The notes below the pieces were generated by a model, which saw only the letters and a list, made by a program, of their open reading frames with translations, made no database searches and was not told the origin of the DNA. A stretch of DNA of 64,000 nucleotides from Seiridium cupressi (taxonomy: Eukaryota; Ascomycota; Sordariomycetes; Amphisphaeriales; Sporocadaceae). Location: contig JARVKI010000012.1 of the NCBI GenBank assembly GCA_036674765.1, forward strand, positions 1 to 64,000, given 5' to 3'. Of this stretch, positions 46,291 to 58,142 are shown piece after piece. Position numbers and translations under genes: made by a program. Numbering within the stretch: the stretch's first letter is position 1; each line of letters begins with the position of its first letter.

Positions 46291-47367
46291 ATCCGTGTCG
46301 GTATAGATGCATAGACAGACAGAAAAGGGGGAAGAAGAAAAAGAAGGAAGGAACATGTTGTACTGTATCAATGCTTCTTTGATTCCCTTGGGTTTACGTG
46401 GAGTATTTGCAAGGAATCATTGTAATGGGAAAGTTATTCATGTTTTGGATCAAATTGCGACATGGACTTGGCCACAGGAAGCTGACTATCCTTTCCTTCT
46501 TCATATCGCTCACGGCATCAATCATTTCAAGTCTCTCAGACCCAGCCTGAACCATTTGCAGTATTTTGCATTTATGTGGACTACAATTCTCGGTGTGAGC
46601 TCATGTACACGAAGTTCCAAGTTAGAGCGCAATCAACCGTTCACTTACGTAGTACATTACTCACCCTGGTGGAACATACAAAGATAGTTACGGCCTTCAT
46701 AGATAAATATAAAACAGTATCCACCGCTGTCCTCGGTGTGTCGTTTACCAGAATACTTCACAGAGTCACACCAATACCGTTACGCATAGAATATACATGA
46801 TATTAGAAGAGTTTTTGACGTTGGGAATCCATGATTGCACCTCCATAATGGGGGCAAAGCGACCACTACCGAGTGATGAGAGGTCGAACATATCGTGGTA
46901 AAGGCAAACCTCTATCATCCTTCAATGCCTTTAGCCACGTAGAAGGTTCACTAACGGGACTGAAACATTTCGGTCATGTGCCCGGTAATTTCGTGACACT
47001 ACCGTCGTGAAACTGTCCTGTGAGGCGCCTCGGTCTACAGGACGATCAGACATTCTGTCGCCAGACGCATAGACCATCTTGGGTAGAACGAGACAATATA
47101 CGACTGGATATTCATCCCTGTGGCCGTCTCCGCTTCAATATGCTCGAAGAGTTGAATCGGCGGTTGAAGGGGGTAGTGATACTATCTGCTGGTAGCCTCG
47201 TCTTTGAAGGCAGCCGGTTTTCTCATGTCCTATTGTCATAACCGTGTTAATACGAGTCATTTCTCCATTCATATCTAAAACCATGCTATGCTATATCGTG
47301 ACTATTGTAGACGCGTGAGAAATTTCAACTACCTAGAGAACCGGAGCATCAGTAGCGCGCGAGGCAC
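46291..47367. other. Spacer, nothing recognised
   Basis: Short overlapping frames only. Contains the 3' flank of the metallophosphoesterase gene that ends at 47368. Confidence 0.4.
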
Positions 47368-49275
47368 TCAACAATCGCCCTTCCAGTGTTCCGATATCCA
47401 CCCAAATATCAGGTCCGTTACCGTTTCATTTCGATAGGATGTAACATCATCTGTACTGTAATCGCCGCCACTAAACTTCAAGGCAGTAATGATCCACGGC
47501 TGAACATAATCCACAAAAACTAGATCAACCTTCTCTGGATCTTTTCCTTCTGGAAAGGCGATCTTGGTCTGGATGCAGTTGGGGACAACATAAAACTTGA
47601 TAGGTGCATGAACCGTATCATCACCGTCGTCGCCCAAATCGTCCCTTGTTGTGTATCCTTGGATGAGATCGGGCTCCTTGGCGCTGTCATCGCCATTCAC
47701 TAGTGGTTTCTGGGTATTTTCGCCGAGAACTTGAACAGAACGCGTACCCTCCGTAGAGGAGGACTCGGACCGGAGTCTCTCGGAAAGTGCCCACTGCTCG
47801 GGACTAGCGAGCCATCGTGTATCAAGGGCAGATCCCGCCTCAGAAGCCGTGAACACTGGACCACCACCGTTGAGCAAACCGATGACCTTCTTCGCAGCCT
47901 CATACGGCACATCGGGGATATAGTTCCACTTGCTAACAAACGGAGACACGATGTATGTCGAATCAATGGTAAAAGCCCCCTTGAAGATATCGAAACGAAC
48001 CATGCCCGTGTTCGTAATTGCAAGTCTGGGCACGTCCTTTCTATCTTTCCGAGCAGCGATGTCTGGTACCACTTGCTCCTCAAGCCATGTAAACACGCTA
48101 GCATTGCCTGGGTACTCGGCCCGGCTCATCCACAAGTCCTGAGGAGCGCATCCATAAACTTTGTCCAGATCCAACGCCTGGCGGCTTTCAGTGATCAGAT
48201 TGGTTACATTACGCCCGTGATCGGTAGGGAAGGTAGTTCCGTTGAGTCCTGTATGGTAATGTAGGCCGAATAAGTTGTTATCGATGTACCGCCTCTTGAA
48301 TGTCGGCGATGCTTTTGCAGAGACGTCATCCTTGGACTTTTTCTTGATTCCATCGAGGGACATCCAGCCTATTGTTTCCATATAGCGACCACTGGCGATA
48401 GCGTAGGCCTTGTCGTCAAACTTTCGGAAGTCTCGCACGTGTGCGTGTCCGCCCAAAAACGCGATAGGGGTGTACCAATTCTGGTCCCTGATGGTCTTGA
48501 ATATCAACTCGAACTCCTTCATGCGCAGGCCAACATGTCCAGCAACCACGAAGAGGTCGGGCTTCTCGCGGATAGCCTCCAGAAACCACTCCTCCTTGAC
48601 TGTGTCCTCAACATCCTGGACGACACTATTGTTGGCATTTCTGTCGAAATTGAACAGGAATCCAAATGCGACCACAGTGAGTCCCTGGTTCTTTGTCCTG
48701 AACTTGCGGTAACGTTGTGCTTGCGGTATTTGGTTGCCCGTTTGAGGTTCCATGTAGTCCAAATTTGAGGCGAGGTACGACTCCTTGTAGTTTGGAACGG
48801 TAACTTCGTGTTCGCGCCGGACGGAGTCTGCTATGTATAGTTCGTGGTTGCCGGTACAAATGACATCTATATCCTGCTCCTTGTAGATATCCGATGTGTA
48901 TTTGCCCTTGGGATTTGATGCATCGTAGAGGCCGTTGCCTTCTATCCGGTCGCCAGTGTCGACGAGTATGATATCAACGCCCTTCTCGTCGGCCTTCTTT
49001 CGCATGTAATCGGCGAAGGAGATGTAGTCGCCCCAGTCGGCTGAGTATTGGGGTCTATGTATCGTGAGTGACCGAGTCCAGGATATGGGCCCAGCAAGGA
49101 CTTACTCTTGCAAATGCCCTCCATGCCAGCCGTGAGTATCTGTCGTGTGTAGGAAGTTGATTTGTCCCCAGTCCAACTCTCGCATCGGCGCGGCGACGGG
49201 CGCAGCGGCTCCAGGCTGCATTCCACTAGCGACACTCGCTAGAGAGGCAGCGACCAGGGCAGTCTCGACAAACAT
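47368..49275 (-). CDS. Secreted metallophosphoesterase / 5'-nucleotidase-like protein
   Basis: Two exons, 49275-49106 and 49054-47368 (51-nt intron), giving 618 residues in phase. The N-terminus is a signal peptide ([18 protein letters not shown]). Calcineurin-like metal motifs are in order: D-x-H in [18 protein letters not shown] in [17 protein letters not shown] in CTGNHELY, H in [10 protein letters not shown] and GHAH in [12 protein letters not shown]-terminal 5'-nucleotidase-type domain follows, with [19 protein letters not shown] and a [16 protein letters not shown] segment. This architecture matches the fungal family containing yeast YHR202W and fission yeast SPAC17G6.03, probably vacuolar or extracellular nucleotide or phosphoester hydrolases. 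The substrate is inferred from the family only. Confidence 0.88.
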
Positions 49276-49921
49276 GGTGGACTGATGGAAACAGTAGAGG
49301 TTCTGAAACTGGAGAAGGTCTCTCAGATGAGGGATGTGGAGATGACTTCTGTCCACCCCGTCGTCTGATGATGAAGGTGTAAGTCATGAGCAAGCCGGCG
49401 CAGCTGACCATCCGGTGTAAGCGTTGGCGACGATACAATGTACCCACAAGAGCTTCTGGGGAGCTTGATGGCCACCCAAGCGCCCAGGCTGCCGTTGCTG
49501 GGTACCTGCGTCATACGCTGCAGGGCGATAAGGCAGATAACGCTACCTGGGTACCCGACATCCCGACCCTGGCTTAAGTAGGTAGTTGCTGTTGAGCATA
49601 ATTAGGAGAAGGGACAAATGTGCAGAAGAATGGAAATTACAAAATTCATGTGAGCAGATCGAGTTTTTTTTCAGCGGTATGATGTATATTTACTGGCCAA
49701 CACGTCGAGCATACTTGGTTTGTTCGTTCATTAATTCCACATCTACTGTGAACAATGATCCAAACCGCAGACTGTAGCTTTAGGCGGAGTGGACCTAGCA
49801 CTAGTCATGGCCTAAGCTCTTGACTTGGGGTTGAGTTAATGGAATTTCAGGGTCTCAAATGCGATGCAATTCATCCTAGAAATCCTCCAATTCTGGAGCT
49901 ACCACATCTTCGCGCGGCTAC
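49276..49921. other. Divergent promoter region
   Basis: Upstream of the leftward metallophosphoesterase gene and the rightward HER2 gene. No recognisable gene; both promoters are expected here. Confidence 0.4.
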
Positions 49922-51487
49922 ATGTCAACACATGTCAAGCACTGCCGCTCACGGATCCCTCGAGGGATCTGCTCTGCCCTCCAGGGCGGCAGGCAGGTTC
50001 CACGGCGCACTTTGCACTCGGGGAATGCATACGTAGCGCACGACCCGAACGAGCCTCTCCATGCGGTTGATCCCAAAGTCGGCTTTGCAGTGAAGGACAA
50101 CATTGCGACCAAGAGCTTTCCGACGACATGCGCTTCAAACATCCTCGCGGGGCAGGAGATCGCCTTCTCGGCGACTATTGTCCAGCAATTGCAGCGCCAG
50201 GACCTGGTTGTGGCCGGCAAGACGAATATGGATGAGTTTGGCATGGGCTCCCACTCGACTGCGTCAGCATACGGCTCCGTCTCCAATGCGCCGCCATTTG
50301 AAGCCCGATCAGCTGGAGGAAGCTCGGGAGGTAGCGCTGTCGCTGTGAGTACAGGAACAACCCATCTAGCGCTCGGCACCGATACCGGCGGATCTGTTCG
50401 CATGCCCGCCGCGTATACGAAAACAGTCGGCTTCAAGCCCTCCTATGGCATGATATCAAGATGGGGCGTCGTACCATACGCGAACTCTCTGGACACGGTT
50501 GGTCTCATAGCGCAAACAGTAGACGAGATTCAGTCGGTCGTCAAGGATATCCGCGGGGAGCATGATCCGAGGGATCCTACTTCTCTGTCCGAAACTACTC
50601 GCAAGAGATGCATTGCTCGTGAGAGGCGCGTGCCGCGGGGCTTGGCAGATTACGAGGGAGATTGGCTGCAAGGTCTCACCTTTGGCATCCCCATCGAATA
50701 CAACATCGAAGAGCTCGACTCCAGGATCAAGGATGGGTGGATGCAAGCGGCTGAGAAAATTCAACAGCTTGGTGGAAGAGTTGTCCCTGTATCGCTGCCT
50801 TCTACCAAAAATACTCTTTCAGCATACTACGTCATTGCTCCGGCGGAAGCGGCCTCCAATCTTTCCAAATACGATGGGATTCGTTACGGGAAACGAGCGA
50901 AAGAAGCGACGAGTGATGCCCTGGAAGGTGTCTTGTATGCCAAGACACGAGGAGACGGATTTGGCCCGGAAGTAAAGCGTCGCATTCTCTTGGGGTCGTA
51001 CACTCTAAGCTCCAAAGCCATCGACAACTATTTCATCCAAGCCCAGAAAGTTCGGCAGCTGGTTCGGCAAGACTTCGATCGCGTCTTCAAGCTGCCCAAC
51101 CCCCTCCGCGATGTGGCGCCTTTCGATCTGAGCGAGATGGACGAATCGATTAGTCTAGAAACCAAACTGGGACCGACTCAGGTAGACTTCATCATTTGCC
51201 CGACGGCTCCCACACCTCCACCGACGCTGGAAGACGTCGCCAAGCAAACACCGTTAGATGCGTATATGAACGATGTTTTCACTGTTCCTGCCAGTCTTGC
51301 GGGTCTCCCTGCCATCAGTATACCTATGGACATTCCTGTTGATACGACCAACGAAGTAGAAAAGCACCTCGATTTTGGAGGGCTGCAAATCATTGGGCAA
51401 TATTGGGATGATGTAATGCTGCTCGCTGTGGCGAACGGAGTCAGTCGAGAAATATCCTCACATACGGCCAACCTGTGTAATCCTTAA
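49922..51487 (+). CDS. HER2: Mitochondrial glutamyl-tRNA(Gln) amidotransferase subunit A
   Basis: Single exon, 521 residues. The amidase-signature triad is present: K58 (GFAVKDNIA), the cis-Ser in SAGGSSGGSA (134-138) and nucleophile S158 (LGTDTGGSVRMPA). GKTNMDEFGMGSHS and GFKPSYGMISRWGVVPY are diagnostic for GatA. The basic N-terminus (RSRIPRGICSALQGGRQVPRR) fits a mitochondrial presequence, although it is short. The enzyme, with the GatB and GatF-type subunits, converts Glu-tRNA(Gln) to Gln-tRNA(Gln) in the matrix. The start at 49922 is the first in-frame ATG, and an upstream exon cannot be excluded. It converges tail-to-tail with PRP38, with 106 bp between the stops. Confidence 0.9.
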   Translation: MSTHVKHCRSRIPRGICSALQGGRQVPRRTLHSGNAYVAHDPNEPLHAVDPKVGFAVKDNIATKSFPTTCASNILAGQEIAFSATIVQQLQRQDLVVAGKTNMDEFGMGSHSTASAYGSVSNAPPFEARSAGGSSGGSAVAVSTGTTHLALGTDTGGSVRMPAAYTKTVGFKPSYGMISRWGVVPYANSLDTVGLIAQTVDEIQSVVKDIRGEHDPRDPTSLSETTRKRCIARERRVPRGLADYEGDWLQGLTFGIPIEYNIEELDSRIKDGWMQAAEKIQQLGGRVVPVSLPSTKNTLSAYYVIAPAEAASNLSKYDGIRYGKRAKEATSDALEGVLYAKTRGDGFGPEVKRRILLGSYTLSSKAIDNYFIQAQKVRQLVRQDFDRVFKLPNPLRDVAPFDLSEMDESISLETKLGPTQVDFIICPTAPTPPPTLEDVAKQTPLDAYMNDVFTVPASLAGLPAISIPMDIPVDTTNEVEKHLDFGGLQIIGQYWDDVMLLAVANGVSREISSHTANLCNP

Positions 51488-51593
51488 GCGTGGGTTGTAG
51501 AATAGATGTGTATAGAAGCTAGGCAGTGGGTATCATAGGAAAAGCCCAGCATTTGTACAATCAAACTTGATAGGAACTGTAAAATCACGCAAA

Positions 51594-52457
51594 TCACCGA
51601 CTATCGTCTCTCCGACCATCTGAGCGACCTCCCTGTGACCGAGACCGGGATCGTCTCTGATATCTGTCGCTGTTGTCGTCCACATCCATCCTCTCGTCCC
51701 TGTCTCGACTGTATAGTCGCCTTCTTGAGTCATCGCTCCCCCTGCTCCTAGATCGTGATCGGCTTGGGGGGTCTACCTCCTCGACCTCTCCCTCATCACT
51801 GGTTGCATCGCCGTTCGCTTGCGCCTCTCCACTTTCACCATCCATCTCCTCCAGCAGATCCTCGATATCTCCCAGCGGGCTAACCCTCGGCTCCAGCTTC
51901 TCGAGGTCCTCCAACAACTCCCTCTTCGTCAACTGCCACAGACTCGTACCGCACACCCTGTCTTTCGAGAGCAGGTCGTCCACGAATTGGTCGACATAGG
52001 TCAGTGTCGTGCCTTGTGCGCCCTTCCGCCTGAGTTTCCTTCGATCTTCCAACATTGGCTCGAGCGTCTTATACACATCCTCGCTCCTCCGTGTCAACCT
52101 AACATAGAACGCCGCCAACACCCTCAAGTACTTGAACTTCTCACCGCCGTAGCCCATGTACTCCTGCACGATATCGTCGCCCGGTGCAAGCTGTAGCAGT
52201 TTGAAGAGTAGACAGAGGAACGGTGTGGGCTTTTGCGCCGAGCCGTAGGTGCCGCCGATGAATGATACGTGCTGGACCACCCGGTCCACGATGTCGGCTT
52301 CGTTGAGACCGAAGCATGCGTCCTTGAAGTATATACAATCTATGATACGCCCAACCATGGCTTTCTCGAGCAGGGTCGCAGGGTTCATGCCATTGGGGCA
52401 GAGTGGCGCCGAGTATCGATCATCAAGGAAGCGGGAGGGGTCGGCGCGGTGCGTCAT
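51594..52457 (-). CDS. PRP38: Pre-mRNA splicing factor PRP38
   Basis: Single exon, 287 residues. The PRP38 domain covers about 18-190: NGMNPATLLEKAMVGRIIDC, FKDACFGLNEADIVDRVVQH, the PTPFLCLLFKLLQLAP segment and YMGYGGEKFKYLRVLAAFYV. After an acidic stretch (ESGEAQANGDATSDEGEVEE) comes an Arg/Ser-rich tail with several SRSRS repeats, an RS-type extension common in filamentous fungi and animals but absent from budding yeast. The protein is part of the U4/U6.U5 tri-snRNP and precatalytic B complex and is needed for spliceosome activation. No sign of damage. Confidence 0.95.
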   Translation of the reverse strand: MTHRADPSRFLDDRYSAPLCPNGMNPATLLEKAMVGRIIDCIYFKDACFGLNEADIVDRVVQHVSFIGGTYGSAQKPTPFLCLLFKLLQLAPGDDIVQEYMGYGGEKFKYLRVLAAFYVRLTRRSEDVYKTLEPMLEDRRKLRRKGAQGTTLTYVDQFVDDLLSKDRVCGTSLWQLTKRELLEDLEKLEPRVSPLGDIEDLLEEMDGESGEAQANGDATSDEGEVEEVDPPSRSRSRSRGSDDSRRRLYSRDRDERMDVDDNSDRYQRRSRSRSQGGRSDGRRDDSR

Positions 52458-54096
52458 GGTGAACAGGTGCGCGATGCGTTTCCGGCGGTATGGTGGTGTG
52501 TTTTATTATGAGGTTATATTCTTAATATGAGTAGCCTCCAAGAGAATGAGTCCTTCGAGTGTTGTGACACTGAAAAGGGTTGTGTTTCTGGTCCAAGAGA
52601 TTTACGAGTTGCGATGCCTGGGGCTTTAAGCTTGAGCTTCGCGATCATAGTGGTGGCGCGAACTTTTTGGAGCTGGAGGCGCTATCGATACGTAGCTGGC
52701 TGACAGGGGACCAGTGAGCTAAGCGTTAGTTAGTGGATCTTTCAGCTCTATCGCCTTAAATTCAGCTACACAGTAAATGGTGGAGAAAGTACTGATTGTA
52801 TTGATACAGTTCTTCCATGGAACTAATTTGTATTGTATTCTTTGGTCTTGCATTAATTGCTTAGCTCACTGGTGTGTTATTTCAAGTTTGCCAACTCTCT
52901 CTATCCCTATCCAATCGATATTCAGCACGGAGAAAGCATCCCGAGGTCTCGAAGTAGTCCCAGCTTTCCGTGTCCGACTGTAGTATATCCAGCTTTATGC
53001 ACTTTTCTGTTATACGCTTACGCATATGGGAACACTAATTACAAGATACCATAAGTATTATGGCATTGGAATAACGAAGCATACATGTAAGCATTGCTAC
53101 AAGCAATATCAAGAACTACGCTCGCTAATACAATACGTAGCTATGCAAAAGGAGTAAGCAAAGCTGTGAAGTTATATTTATATTGCGTCTCCCAGATTCC
53201 CCACTCTCTATATAGCTTCTCTTACGGGGTGGCTCATGATAACAATTGCTTCATTGCTGCTAAGGCTTTTGCATGGCGCAAAAAATACTCCAACTCCTCA
53301 TTGCTCATGTGAGGGAGCTTCTAGTTCTGTACACATGGACACAACAAAATCGAAGTTACAAACAAAGTTGTTCAGCTGGTAACTGCCTCAAGCCTCCTGT
53401 ACCTCACATCCAACTTCCTTCCGTTATGAATGACCATGCCCGATAGAGTTGTATCCTGAAGAACCCTACTGTGCGAGGCGCTCTTTTCTTTTCCGGCAGA
53501 CCTTCAGTGATAGCCATACTTCATGGAGACTACCAAAAAGTAAGGCTATACGTCAGGGATGAAATTTACATTTCGAGTACCTACTTTGGACCAAAGTAGA
53601 ACCCTAAAGCGACTTGTTGATCTTTTCTCGGGTCGGGAATAGAGGATTCATTACATGTTCATTGAGAGCATGGTATTCTGTCAGTGTTAAGCACAAATAG
53701 GCATCTCCAGGTCATGCAGTTTATCGTTCAAGCGCTGAAGCAGTAACCTCTACAGAACTCTGCTCACGCAGGATCCGTCGATTACTGACTTACTCCTATG
53801 TATGAAAAGCTTGTCTTCCAGGAATATCTGTCTTTCGATAGTCGTGAGGATAATGCTACACATGACATGATAGCCAGGTCGTAGATAAATCGCGTAGACG
53901 AAACATCCCGTGGGTCCCTTCTGGTTCTCGTTCCTTCCCATTATAAGTTGGGACCATGGTGCAAGTCAACGCCAGACGCCAAGAACAATGATCCATATCC
54001 TACAAGTTCCGACCCATATTAAACCTGTTTGAATCCAGCAGATTCAAAATAGATATGGGTATCATAGTGAGGCCGCTATCGAAGCCTGGGAAGCGA
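52458..54096. other. Gene-free 1.6-kb region between two splicing-factor genes
   Basis: AT-rich in its first half, with short frames of 60-72 codons only. It includes the promoter of PRP38 and the 3' UTR of ISY1. Nothing else recognised. Confidence 0.45.
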
Positions 54097-54884
54097 TCAT
54101 TGGAGTTGGTCCAGCAATCTCTTCCGTCGTCTATCCATCAATTCCTCTTGAACTTCCTCCAAAGTGGGTAGCTCCCAGCTTTTACCGTCGCCGCTATCGC
54201 CAGGCAGAGGTTCCCAGCCCTGCGGTTTCGTACCTTTGCCGCCTTGTCGTAGCAGGGCATCAAATGCCGCCTGTTCCTTTTGCTTCTCGTATTCAAGGAG
54301 AGCTTCGTCCTCTTCATCCGGTGCGTATCCGTAGTACTTCGCATCGACAGCCTTCCTCAGGTCATCTCTCTTGTCCAGGGGTTTCTCGTCTTTGTCACTC
54401 TGTTTCGCAGCCTCGAATAGCTCTTTCACACCTGGCAGTTCCCTTGCCCTCCCAAAATACCTGTACCCCTTCCCGCCCCCTGGTATCTCTTTCCCGCTTT
54501 CATCGTACACCTTGCCTCCACCTCTCATGTAATTGGGCCCGCCTAAATTCCGTATCTGCACCTCCCACATGTGTTTTTCTCTCATGAGCTTGTTGATCTC
54601 GTCGTTGACATCGCGGATCTGGTAGTCGCTGAGCGCGGGGTCTTGGATCTTGGAGACCTTTCGGCTGATCTCCTTGAGTGTTTGGCCGCGCCATTTCTCG
54701 CAGGAGGGTATCGAGTCGACCTCTGTGATGATCTTGGGCCGCCGCGTACGTCCTGCGTCTATGATGCCCAGGTCTGCTGCTTGCGCTTCGCGGAAGCGAA
54801 AGAGCATAGACTGGGCTTTCTCACTGTTTCGCGCCTGGATGTGTTAGCTGGTGGCAGCGCATATGGACATGATTGGCCTACCAT
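54097..54884 (-). CDS. ISY1: Splicing factor ISY1, start codon in its own exon
   Basis: Two exons: 54884-54882 (just ATG) and 54834-54097, separated by a 47-nt intron (GTAGGC...CATCCAG), giving 246 residues. The expected conserved N-terminus MARNSEKAQSMLFRF appears only when this intron is removed, which sets the start. The ISY1 core continues with QAADLGIIDAGRTRRPKIIT, CEKWRGQTLKEISRKVSKIQ and LGGPNYMRGGGKVYDE. The C-terminal third is helical and charged, ending DRRRKRLLDQLQ. ISY1 belongs to the NineTeen/Prp19-associated complex and acts at the first catalytic step of splicing. Without the intron the next ATG would be 11 codons later, losing the conserved start. Confidence 0.95.
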
Positions 54885-56347
54885 CTTGACTGACTGCCTA
54901 CAACTCTGCTTACAGATGCTTTGCAGCAGTTCTTGGCGGTTCCTCGGGTAGCTGTCGCTGAGGGTCGCTTGCAAACTGGACGTAGTAGCGAGGGGAAACT
55001 TCTTTCACAATTGAGCCTTGGGAGCTTCGACAAGTGGGGCTGTCAAATAGCAAGGTTCCAACTAGACTAGTGCTAGCTTGCAGTGGATTGCGCTGCCAAT
55101 CAGTCGCGCCTGCCAAAGAAATCAGTGCAGCCAAATCGACGCGCAAGAAAGTCACGTTCTACAATGCCTTTAGAGACCGCCAACTGCGCTGCCGTGAATA
55201 TACGAAGATTCGAGCTGCAGTGGCCCAGCACCCTTATCAGTCGCTTTGAAAGCCGTTCCGAGTCTTTCAAAGGTCGCCAGTTCCGCATCAGGACATGTGG
55301 CAGTATGCCTCAGTGTCTATTGCCAGCGGCACATTCCCAACACAAGTGTGAGGACCTGGTAGGTATGGGAATGGACGTTGTATGTCATTCTCAGCCTTGC
55401 TACCTTATTTCTTATTTCCTCTTTCCATGCCCTTCATCGTTTATGCGTCATCCAATATCCTGCCCCCTGCCACAGCCTGCAATGATGAGATCTCGTAATT
55501 CCTTACATTCTGAGCCATGGACCTTCACGTCGACGGCGCATGAAATCTCCCCAAGAACAGAGATCTGAGCGAGGCTGGCCACACAGTGGTCATGCCCCTT
55601 CTTCAAATTGACAGCACCGCCGTCCTTCCCCTACCACCCCTTCCGAGTACTCGCATCTGGCTTAGATGCCGACCGCCGACAAGGACGACAAAGATTGCAC
55701 AACCCGAGGTCAGCTCGTCAGAGCTGTCCGGTGAGGTTTGAAAAATAGTTTTCAATCGGAGTTGGCAGCGGTGCCTGGGTTCGTTTGGGCCAGTGGTCCG
55801 GTGCGGATTGCACTGCCGTCTCTTTGCAAGAGGCATTCAAATTTCTTGCTCACACATACAGAAAGACAAGATACCCGGTGATGACCAATTTCCAAAAAGC
55901 CAAATTTGCAGACAACCGCCCGCGGTGACGCGAGGAAGGTTGTTCATGAGAATCAGAAGAGCTAATCTGAGGGTATACTTTCATTCTGTCACGCTTGCTT
56001 GCGATATAGCAGCGCACTATACTGGGAGCGATAAACATCAAGCCCAACGTGGGCGGGGATTGGCGGCGTCGTAAGCACTCAATCCTCCTCGGTCGGTTTT
56101 CACTATATTCCGAGTCACCAGATCGGATATGGTAACTCGGCCGATGTACTTGGCTCGGCGCTTATCTTCAAAGTCGTAGCCTTACGAAGTCTGCATGATC
56201 AGATGCAGGCGACATAAGAGCAACAGCACTCTTATATTCCATATATATAGGTATGTATCGTGTATTGATCTATTCCAGCGTACTACGAATAGGCTACAAT
56301 ATTCCCTTGTAACAATATTGATATTCCGCCCTCCAACTCCAAGCAAG
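54885..56347. other. Divergent intergenic region (ISY1 / GNAT gene)
   Basis: 1.46 kb with no recognisable coding frame (longest about 161 codons at 55083-55568, unrecognised and overlapping stops in other frames). Contains promoters for ISY1 and the acetyltransferase, the latter with the TATA-like element listed separately. Confidence 0.45.
56240..56249 (+). promoter_or_regulatory. TATA-like element of the GNAT gene
   Basis: CATATATATAG lies about 100 nt upstream of the start codon at 56348, a typical distance for a fungal TATA box. Motif inference only. Confidence 0.35.
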
Positions 56348-57041
56348 ATGGGTACAGAAGCCGAGTTGGCTGCCTTCAAATCCCCACACGATGTGGTTAT
56401 TACGACTCAGAGACTCAGACTCCGTCCTATATACCCTTTCACGGATATACATGCGATCCATCGAATGAGGAGAAATCCCAACTCCATGAAATACATGTGA
56501 GCACTCTGGACGTTTGGCATTTTGTCCTGGTCAGTCGACTAATGGACCATTCAGGACAACAGGTCCTGAGACGGAAGAAGACCCGTTGAAATCTGCCAGT
56601 TTTGATCGAATGAGGATTATGACAGCACCTGGAAGCTTTTCATTTGCCGTGGAGCTCAAGCCAAGTGGCGAGGAAGCCTCAGGCCAGATTATCGGATTTC
56701 TCGGTCTGTTCAGACCTCCGTCTTGTGGCTACCTCATCGATGAGCCATACTGGGGCAAAGGATACGCCACCGAGGCATCGAAAGGCTTTGTCGAGAAATA
56801 CTGGGAACACTTTCCCGGAGGGGCGCCGGGTCTCAAGCCCGAGGAACGAAATATCCTCACAGCCCATGTCTTCGAAGGGAACACCGCGAGTGAAGCTGTG
56901 CTGAAGAAAACCGGGTTTCGAGAGTTTGGAAAGGAGGTCGAGGAATTACCTTCTGGTAGAGTCGTTCGAGCGACGGCATTCAAGATCGAGAGACCGGAGA
57001 AGGTGCCTATCCCGGCTGATGTTGCGGGTTTGCCCACATGA
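56348..57041 (+). CDS. GNAT-family N-acetyltransferase
   Basis: Two exons, 56348-56496 and 56555-57041; the 58-nt intron has a GACTAAT branch site and phases close to 211 residues. The N-terminus carries the usual entry strand of ribosomal-protein-acetyltransferase-like GNATs (TTQRLRLRPI). The acetyl-CoA loop is EPYWGKGYATEASKGF, the R/Q-x2-G-x-G/A motif in the form G-K-G-Y-A. A late ENTASEAVLKKTGFREFGK-type segment follows (here GNTASEAVLKKTGF). The substrate is unknown; members acetylate N-termini, amines or small molecules. The gene converges with the Cys-rich gene to the right and looks intact. Confidence 0.88.
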
Positions 57042-57392
57042 AAATCAGAGCATGGTGACATAACGTTATCTTTTACGTCGACTTACATGCTGGCAGAGGT
57101 GATCGTTTCAACATTACCGAAGTTGAGTGGCACTATTTGGAGGATCCTGTTATTCTATTTGCGCTTCTATTCTTAAATGGGGTTGTCATAGACATCATGA
57201 TAAAAGAGGTTGGCGATTACCTAGACCACTACTGCTCCCAATCCAATACTTAGTTGTTACATATACGCTCTAGGGGTCATCAATTTAACAGTGTGCTTAC
57301 ATTATAGAAGAGACAAGTCTCACGCCCACTTTTAAAAAGTAAATTCAGCGTAAGCATCTCGAAACAACCTATCCGCTTGCGATTGGTTACGG
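57042..57392. other. Convergent intergenic spacer
   Basis: AT-rich spacer holding the 3' ends of the flanking genes. No other feature. Confidence 0.4.
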
Positions 57393-58142
57393 TCAGCCAG
57401 GGGCCGATGTTCGCCTTTTCTTTGTAGGCGGCTCCTTTCCCTCCTTAACATACGACGAAGACCGGTTTCGTTTTCCTGAAGTCTCGTCTTTGGCGTATTC
57501 TCGTTTGTGAGCACGCGAGAGATTATTCGTCAGAGCATACTTCAGCAGCGAATCCTTCAGCTTCCGGACTGGGAACTCGATCGTCTCCTCTTCCTCGACG
57601 CGGTCTTTCCAGGGAACAGGTTTCCTCAGCTTCTTCGGCTTGGGCTGCTTCTGATGCTTTTGGACCGCCATCCTACCCATGATGTTGACGCTGACAACAG
57701 CCGACGCTGCACTCGCCGCCGTCCTGGGGTAATGCACCTCTCTCAGGGGAGACTCGTCGCCCCACGAGGGTACATACGCTTTGTATTCCTCTTCGCACTC
57801 CGGAGAGCAGTACCTCGTCAGCCGCATCAGCTTGTGCAAATCGCCGCCATAGGCATCAATGTTGGGATTGTAGGCCTCGCAGATCTGTCGGGCTCTGCAC
57901 CGCGCAAAGTTTTCCTTGTCCGCTAAGAGCTTCTCATCGTGCCGCTCGCTGCTATCGTTATACCCCTTGGCGATCGCCTGGACCTGAGCTTCCTGGCACA
58001 TATAACCTGCCGTGTTACGGCTTCCGGTCACGGCATCGATCTTGCCAGGCTGGACGAGGTTGCATACTAGGTGGCATTGCCGGCAGGCGTCGAAATACCA
58101 ATAATTATTGCACATGGTGTCCAACCTTGCGGGCTTGCGCAT
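57393..58142 (-). CDS. Uncharacterised Cys-rich fungal protein
   Basis: Single exon, 249 residues. I do not recognise a named family. The N-terminal half is Cys-rich with spaced pairs (CNNYWYFDACRQCHLVC, then FARCRARQICEAYN and RYCSPECEEEY), suggesting a zinc-binding fold. The C-terminal half is very basic (KHQKQPKPKKLRKP, GKRNRSSSYVKEGKEPPTKK), with several possible nuclear-localisation stretches. A second in-frame ATG at 58118 (MCNNYWYF) is an alternative start. The clean frame, the composition and the clear separation of domains support a real gene. A nucleic-acid-associated role is only a guess from the basic tail. Confidence 0.7.
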   Translation of the reverse strand: MRKPARLDTMCNNYWYFDACRQCHLVCNLVQPGKIDAVTGSRNTAGYMCQEAQVQAIAKGYNDSSERHDEKLLADKENFARCRARQICEAYNPNIDAYGGDLHKLMRLTRYCSPECEEEYKAYVPSWGDESPLREVHYPRTAASAASAVVSVNIMGRMAVQKHQKQPKPKKLRKPVPWKDRVEEEETIEFPVRKLKDSLLKYALTNNLSRAHKREYAKDETSGKRNRSSSYVKEGKEPPTKKRRTSAPG

